A stretch of DNA of 45,647 bases, from NCBI GenBank assembly GCA_026989175.1, contig JALSJT010000180.1, positions 1 to 45,647 on the forward strand. Reading direction: 5' to 3'. Shown in pieces: positions 40,355 through 45,647 of this stretch. The position numbers were made by a program, and so were the translations under genes. This stretch comes from Thiomicrorhabdus sp. (GTDB taxonomy: Bacteria; Pseudomonadota; Gammaproteobacteria; Thiomicrospirales; Thiomicrospiraceae). How positions within the stretch are numbered: position 1 is the first letter of the stretch; every line of letters starts with the position of its first letter. The notes below the pieces were generated by a model that saw only the letters and a list, made by a program, of their open reading frames with translations, searched no databases and was not told the origin of the DNA.

Positions 40355-41626
40355 ATGTTCACAAAATCTATGACAATTGCTGGTTATGATGACTTAATTG
40401 CCGATGCAATTAAAAATGAAGAGACGCGTCAAGAATCGCATATTGAATTGATCGCCTCTGAAAACTATACCAGCCCGCGTGTGATGGAGGCTCAAGGCTC
40501 TTACTTTACCAATAAATATGCGGAAGGCTATCCAGGAAAGCGTTATTACGGTGGGTGTGAGTTTGCCGATGTGGTGGAACAAGCGGCGATTGACCGTGCC
40601 AAAGAGTTGTTTGGTGCAGATTATGCCAATGTGCAACCGCACTCTGGTTCTCAAGCCAATGCAGCGGTTTACATGGCATTGGTTAAGCCGGGTGACACCA
40701 TTTTAGGAATGAGTTTGGCGCATGGCGGTCATTTAACACATGGTTCGCATGTGAGTTTTTCAGGTAAAATTTATAATGCAGTTCAGTATGGTATTGATCC
40801 TGTTTCAGGCCAAATTGATTACGATGAAGTGCAAGCGTTGGCGAATGAACATCTGCCTAAAATGATTGTGGCAGGTTTTTCAGCATATTCACAAGTGATT
40901 GATTGGGCACGTTTCCGTGAAATTGCCGATTCGATTGGGGCGTATCTGTTTGTGGATATGGCGCACGTGGCAGGCTTGATTGCGGGGGGCGAGTATCCGA
41001 ACCCGATCGAGTTCGCACATGTGGTAACCACCACAACCCATAAAACGTTACGTGGCCCGCGCGGTGGTCTAATTTTGTCGAAAGGTCATCCAGATCTTGA
41101 GAAAAAATTAAATTCAGCGATTTTTCCCGGTGGACAAGGTGGGCCATTGGTGCATGTGATGGCGGCTAAAGCGGTTTCATTTAAAGAGTGTTTAGAGCCT
41201 GAATGGAAAGCCTACTGCCAAAATGTCATTAAAAATGCCAAAGCGATGGCGGATGTCTTTATGGCACGTGGTTGTGATGTGGTTTCGGGTGGAACGGAGA
41301 ATCACCTGTTTTTAGTGAGCTTAATTAAAAAAGGCTTAACGGGTAAATTAGTGGATGCGGCATTGGATGCGGCACACATTACCATTAATAAAAATGCGGT
41401 ACCGAATGATCCAATGTCACCCTTTGTGACCAGTGGAATTCGTGTTGGAACCGCTGCGGCAACCACGCGTGGTTTTACCGAAGAAGATTGCGTTAATCTA
41501 GCGACATGGATGTGTGACGTGATTGATTCGTGTCATCAAGAAACTGAAAGCTGGGATGCCGATGTGGTGGCGGATGTTTGTCAAAAAGTGACAAAGCTCT
41601 GTGCAGATAAGCCTGTTTATAAGTAA
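40355..41626 (+). CDS. glyA: Serine hydroxymethyltransferase
   Basis: [66 protein letters not shown]. Confidence 0.97.
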   Translation: MFTKSMTIAGYDDLIADAIKNEETRQESHIELIASENYTSPRVMEAQGSYFTNKYAEGYPGKRYYGGCEFADVVEQAAIDRAKELFGADYANVQPHSGSQANAAVYMALVKPGDTILGMSLAHGGHLTHGSHVSFSGKIYNAVQYGIDPVSGQIDYDEVQALANEHLPKMIVAGFSAYSQVIDWARFREIADSIGAYLFVDMAHVAGLIAGGEYPNPIEFAHVVTTTTHKTLRGPRGGLILSKGHPDLEKKLNSAIFPGGQGGPLVHVMAAKAVSFKECLEPEWKAYCQNVIKNAKAMADVFMARGCDVVSGGTENHLFLVSLIKKGLTGKLVDAALDAAHITINKNAVPNDPMSPFVTSGIRVGTAAATTRGFTEEDCVNLATWMCDVIDSCHQETESWDADVVADVCQKVTKLCADKPVYK

Positions 41627-41662
41627 TTCAATTGATGAGTGCGTAATGTACTCAAATAGATG

Positions 41663-41702
41663 AAAACCACCTGTGCAATGACTTGCAAGGTGGTTTTTTT
41701 AT
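41663..41702 (+). terminator. Intrinsic terminator after glyA
   Basis: aaaaccacct-g-tgcaa-tgac-ttgca-aggtggttttttta. Confidence 0.9.
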
Positions 41703-41717
41703 ATTTAGGAATGAGTA

Positions 41718-41734
41718 GGGGGGGGAGAAAAATG
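41718..41734 (+). repeat. G-tract motif site (GTA-GGGGGGGG-AGAAAAATG)
   Basis: Serves as the nrdR SD and reaches the start codon. Confidence 0.85.
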
Positions 41735-42232
41735 CACTGTCCATTTTGTAATGCGCCAGAAACCAAAGTCGTCGATTCGCGTTTAGCGACCGAAGGGGCA
41801 CAAGTTCGACGACGCAGAGAGTGTATGGGGTGTGGCGAGCGTTATACCACCTATGAAACCGCGGAACTCTCACTGCCCAGAGTGGTAAAAAGTGATGGAA
41901 ACCGTGAAAAATTTGATGAACAGAAGATTCGCAAGGGGCTGATTAAAGCGTTAGAAAAACGCCCCATTGAAAGTGATGAGATTGATCGCGTTGCCAGTCA
42001 AATTACCAAGCGTTTGATGACCGAAGGGGTACGAGAGATTCCGTCGAATACCTTGGGTGAGTGGGTAATGGAAGCGTTGCAAGAGCTAGATCAAGTGGCG
42101 TATGTTCGTTTTGCATCGGTCTACCGTTCATTTCAAGATGTGAATGCGTTTCAAGAGGAGATTGATAAATTAGTCAAAGCCACACGTGCGAAAAGTATGA
42201 GCGGCAATGCAAATAATGGTTATAAAAGTTAA
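41732..42232 (+). CDS. nrdR: Transcriptional repressor NrdR
   Basis: [45 protein letters not shown] 41732 preferred over the tracked start 41660. Confidence 0.96.
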   Translation: MHCPFCNAPETKVVDSRLATEGAQVRRRRECMGCGERYTTYETAELSLPRVVKSDGNREKFDEQKIRKGLIKALEKRPIESDEIDRVASQITKRLMTEGVREIPSNTLGEWVMEALQELDQVAYVRFASVYRSFQDVNAFQEEIDKLVKATRAKSMSGNANNGYKS

Positions 42233-43382
42233 TCCTGTGACAACTTGTAACGCATCCGTCGATGACCAGCACTATATGCAACACGCATTAACCTTAGCTC
42301 AAAAAGGGCGCTACTCTACAAAACCTAACCCCGCAGTAGGGTGTGTACTGGTGAATGCGGGAAAAGTGGTTGGCACAGGGTGGCACCTTCAAGCGGGGCA
42401 GCCCCATGCAGAGCGTCATGCGTTAGAGCAAGCGGGCGATTTAGCCATGGGTGCAACGGCGTATGTAACGCTCGAACCCTGTTCACACTTTGGTCGCACT
42501 TCGCCTTGTTCGAATGCGTTGATTGAGGGGGGGGTAAAAAAAGTTTGGGTGGCGATGTTAGACCCCAATCCACTGGTCTCAGGGCAAGGGGTTGAACAAC
42601 TTAAACAAGCAGGTATTGAGGTTGAGGTGGGGTTGTTAGAAGCGGATGCTTTGGTCTTAAATACAGGCTTTGTACGCCGAATGGAGCAAGGCTTGCCTTA
42701 TGTGATCTTAAAGATGGCGAGTAGTTTGGATGGTCGAACCGCACTGCAAAATGGTGAAAGTAAGTGGATTACCGGCGCAGAGTCGCGTTTAGAAGTGCAC
42801 AAGTTACGCGCGGCTTGTGGTGCTCTTATTACAGGCATTGGAACCGTGTTGGCAGACAACCCGAGTTTAAATGTGCGTCTGCCAGATGAGATGTTGGCAG
42901 AGATGAATTTGACGGTTGAAACCTGTCAACCGTTACGGGTAGTATTGGATGCGGAACTAAATATGCCGTTGAATGCTAAAATGTTGACCTGCTCTGGTCG
43001 AACGTTGATTGTGGTGAGTGAGGCGTGTTTAGAAAAACAAGCCGAGCGCACTGCGCTATTGAAAGCAAAAGGGGTTGAGTTTCTGGCGGTTTCATCGCTT
43101 GCGGGAAAATTGGATATTCAAGCTGTATTGCACTACCTTGCAAAACATGAACAAATTAATACCGCCATGGTAGAATCAGGCGCGACGCTCGCAGGGGCTT
43201 TTTTAGCGGACAGTTTGGTGGATGAGTTGCACAACTTTATCGCACCTTGTGTTTTGGGCGATCAAGCCAAACCGATGTTTGTTCTGCCTACGATTCAAAC
43301 TATGAACGACAAAATTCAATTGCAAATGGTATCTATTGAGCAATTTGGTGAAGACGTGAGAATCGTTTTAAAAAGGAAGTAA
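42207..43382 (+). CDS. ribD: Bifunctional riboflavin deaminase/reductase RibD
   Basis: [63 protein letters not shown]. Confidence 0.95.
   Translation: MQIMVIKVNPVTTCNASVDDQHYMQHALTLAQKGRYSTKPNPAVGCVLVNAGKVVGTGWHLQAGQPHAERHALEQAGDLAMGATAYVTLEPCSHFGRTSPCSNALIEGGVKKVWVAMLDPNPLVSGQGVEQLKQAGIEVEVGLLEADALVLNTGFVRRMEQGLPYVILKMASSLDGRTALQNGESKWITGAESRLEVHKLRAACGALITGIGTVLADNPSLNVRLPDEMLAEMNLTVETCQPLRVVLDAELNMPLNAKMLTCSGRTLIVVSEACLEKQAERTALLKAKGVEFLAVSSLAGKLDIQAVLHYLAKHEQINTAMVESGATLAGAFLADSLVDELHNFIAPCVLGDQAKPMFVLPTIQTMNDKIQLQMVSIEQFGEDVRIVLKRK
42527..42545 (+). repeat. G-tract motif site (GGGGGGGGTAAAAAAAGTT)
   Basis: Inside ribD. Confidence 0.65.
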
Positions 43383-43384
43383 CC

Positions 43385-44035
43385 ATGTTTACAGGAATTA
43401 TTGCTGCCACAGGGAAGATCGCCAATATTGAACCGCAAAATGGCGATTGGAAAGTTACCGTTCATACGGGTCAGTTGGATATGGACGATGTGCAACTGGG
43501 CGATAGCATTGCCGCCAATGGCATCTGTTTAACCGCCATTGAATTTGGCAATGACTATTATGTTGCCGACGTGTCCGGTGAAACCTTAAAAGTGACTACG
43601 GCAGGCGACTGGAAAGTCGGCACGCCTGTGAATCTCGAAAAAGCATTACGCCTGCAAGATCGCCTAGGTGGTCATTTAGTTAGCGGTCATGTGGATGGTG
43701 TTGGCGTTGTGAAAAACATCAGAGAAGAGGGACGGTCGTGGCGTTATGACATTGAAGCACCACTGCCTTTGGCAAAATACATTGCCGCTAAAGGCTCTAT
43801 TTGTATGAATGGCATTAGCCTCACGGTTAACCAAGTGGATGCGTGTGTGTTTGATGTTAATATCGTGCCACACACTCGACAAGAGACCACCATTAAAGAC
43901 TTTACCGAAGGGACACGAGTGAACCTTGAAGTGGATCTGCTCGCGCGTTATTTAGAGAGAATGATGAGTGCACCACAAGCCGAAAAAAGTGCCAGTATCA
44001 CCCCACAATTTTTAGCAGAAAACGGATTTAAATAG
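43385..44035 (+). CDS. ribE: Riboflavin synthase alpha subunit
   Basis: MFTGIIAATGKIANIE; GGHLVSGHVDGVG; NGISLTVN duplicated lumazine-binding folds. Confidence 0.95.
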   Translation: MFTGIIAATGKIANIEPQNGDWKVTVHTGQLDMDDVQLGDSIAANGICLTAIEFGNDYYVADVSGETLKVTTAGDWKVGTPVNLEKALRLQDRLGGHLVSGHVDGVGVVKNIREEGRSWRYDIEAPLPLAKYIAAKGSICMNGISLTVNQVDACVFDVNIVPHTRQETTIKDFTEGTRVNLEVDLLARYLERMMSAPQAEKSASITPQFLAENGFK

Positions 44036-44037
44036 CC

Positions 44038-45153
44038 ATGCAGTTAAACACCATTGAAGAACTGATTGAAGATTACAAACAAGGTAAAATGGTCATCCTC
44101 ATGGATGATGAAGACCGAGAAAATGAAGGCGATTTATTGATTCCCTCTTCACTGGTTACCGCGGAAGACATTAACTTTATGGCGCGTTACGGACGGGGAT
44201 TAATCTGTTTAACGCTCACCCGTGAACGCTGTCATCAACTGCATTTACCATTGATGGTAAAAGACAACTCCGACCCACATGGCACGCCATTTACGGTTTC
44301 CATTGAAGCGGCAGAAGGCGTGACGACAGGTATTTCTGCAGCGGATAGAGCTGTGACCGTAAGAGCGGCCGTTGCTCCGGATGCTGGACCCGCAGACATT
44401 GTGACCCCTGGGCATATCTTTCCGTTAATGGCGCAACCCGGTGGTGTTTTAACCCGTGCAGGGCATACTGAGGCGGGCTGTGATTTAGCGCGTTTGGCAG
44501 GATTAGAAGCCTCCTCAGTCATTGTTGAAATCATGAATGAAGACGGTTCGATGGCGCGTCGTGATGACCTGGAAGGCTATGCCAAACAGCACAATCTAAA
44601 AATGGGTACCATCGCTGATTTAATTGAATATCGTTTGCAAAACGAGCAGACCATTGAGCGGGTCTCTGAGTGTAAACTGCCGACCGAATTTGGTGAGTTT
44701 AAACTTATTGGTTATCAAGATGTTTTAGAGCACAAAGCGCACTTTGCGTTGGTTTATGGCGCATTAAGTTCTGAGACTGCCGCACTGGTTCGAGTGCATA
44801 TGCTGGATACCTTATGCGATGCATTTGCCTCCAGTCGAGAAGAGTGCGGTTGGTCGTTGCGCTCTGCGATGAAGCAAATTACCGAAGAGGGTTCGGGCGT
44901 GATAGTGGTACTGCGTAAACATGAAGAAGCGACTGAACTATTGGATAAAATTCAGTCTTTTCATATGAAAGATTTAGGTATACATGCCCCCGAAATGTGC
45001 CATGAAGACGATATTAAAACCTTTGGCTTAGGCGCACAAATCCTGTCCGATTTAGGGCTGAAAAAGTTAAAAGTCATCGGCTCTGCGGCCAAAATGAATG
45101 GCTTAAGCGGCTTTGGCTTAGAGATTACGGAAGTGGTCGAAAAACAGTTATAA
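44038..45153 (+). CDS. ribB: 3,4-dihydroxy-2-butanone-4-phosphate synthase fused to a degenerate GTP cyclohydrolase II-like domain (RibBX type)
   Basis: RibB: MDDEDRENEGDLLIPSSLV, RAGHTEAGCDLARLAG; the C-terminal region VRVHMLDTLCDAFASSREECGWSL lacks the GCHII zinc-Cys pattern. Confidence 0.93.
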   Translation: MQLNTIEELIEDYKQGKMVILMDDEDRENEGDLLIPSSLVTAEDINFMARYGRGLICLTLTRERCHQLHLPLMVKDNSDPHGTPFTVSIEAAEGVTTGISAADRAVTVRAAVAPDAGPADIVTPGHIFPLMAQPGGVLTRAGHTEAGCDLARLAGLEASSVIVEIMNEDGSMARRDDLEGYAKQHNLKMGTIADLIEYRLQNEQTIERVSECKLPTEFGEFKLIGYQDVLEHKAHFALVYGALSSETAALVRVHMLDTLCDAFASSREECGWSLRSAMKQITEEGSGVIVVLRKHEEATELLDKIQSFHMKDLGIHAPEMCHEDDIKTFGLGAQILSDLGLKKLKVIGSAAKMNGLSGFGLEITEVVEKQL

Positions 45154-45155
45154 GT

Positions 45156-45530
45156 ATGAAAAAGTATTATAAAGTAGGGTATTTAAAATCGAGTATTGTT
45201 TTGGTCACGGCGCTGCTTTTTAGTGGCGTAACACTCGCCGCAGAGAAGCAAAAAGCTTGTGTAAAACAGCAACAAGAACAGGATTGGTCGAGTGCTCGTG
45301 CCGTGGTTACAACGGTCATGAGCGGTGCTGAACTCAATACGGTGGTAGGCAGTTATACCAAATTTAAAGCCTCACAAACTTATGCGGTGATGGTAGGCGA
45401 AGATAAGCAAGTCCATATTTTAACGTTATCGCCTCATGCAATGGGTCAGCTACCTTTTTTTGAACAAGAGGTGAAAGATCAGTTGGGTAAAAAGTGGAAG
45501 GTAAAAGCGGGGCATTGGTTCTGTTATTGA
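45156..45530 (+). CDS. Small exported hypothetical protein
   Basis: N-terminal signal-like SSIVLVTALLFSGVTLAAEKQ, ~124 aa, three Cys after the signal region. Confidence 0.6.
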   Translation: MKKYYKVGYLKSSIVLVTALLFSGVTLAAEKQKACVKQQQEQDWSSARAVVTTVMSGAELNTVVGSYTKFKASQTYAVMVGEDKQVHILTLSPHAMGQLPFFEQEVKDQLGKKWKVKAGHWFCY

Positions 45531-45542
45531 AGCGGAAGAATA

Positions 45543-45560
45543 GGGGGGGGAAGAAATTTA
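45543..45560 (+). repeat. G-tract motif site (ATA-GGGGGGGG-AAGAAATTTA)
   Basis: Intergenic downstream of the last CDS. Confidence 0.85.
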
Positions 45561-45647
45561 AAAAACCGCTTTAATTTTTTTATATTAGAGCGGTTCGTCT
45601 TTAATTTTTGGGGCTATTGCACCAAGTTCTTTTTAACATACGCCACA

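Noticed and set aside
45564-45595. AACCGCT...AGCGGTT hairpin as terminator at the window end
   Set aside because: Only 7 bp of stem, large AT-rich loop and no clean T tract after the stem, so it was not called as a feature.

Overview
This window is a chromosomal segment of a moderately AT-rich gammaproteobacterium. A stand-alone soxB and the overall gene content suggest a sulfur oxidiser of the Thiomicrospira/Thiomicrorhabdus/Hydrogenovibrio type; this placement is inferred from gene content only. Gene order: 3' end of purL; a choice-of-anchor-I lipoprotein; soxB; ilvI-ilvH-ilvC; a contiguous flagellar/chemotaxis cluster (FleQ-like regulator without receiver, FleS/FleR-like pair, fliEFGHIJ, fliK, short MCP, motAB, fliLMNOPQR, flhBA, flhF, flhG, fliA, cheY, cheZ, cheA, cheW); then a PAS/degenerate-GGDEF gene and ettA on the minus strand; then glyA, nrdR, ribD, ribE, ribBX-like and a small exported protein. 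No CRISPR array, rRNA, tRNA, prophage or transposase was seen. The most unusual signal is a dispersed motif, roughly (T/A)A-G(6-9)-A-R-N-A-A-A-W-T-T, present many times in an otherwise AT-rich sequence. It lies between genes and in inter-domain linkers of proteins, forms the stem of the purL terminator as an inverted pair, and supplies the nrdR ribosome-binding site. Its distribution resembles a DNA-uptake-sequence-like or chromosome-architecture motif. Other points of interest: a two-copy, oppositely oriented MITE-like family (GAGACCTTTGCACGA ends, central palindromes), one copy flanked by diverged ~87-bp direct repeats; a 108-bp in-frame tandem repeat in cheA; a possible 28-codon leader ORF before ilvI; and three nearly identical sigma-54 promoters.
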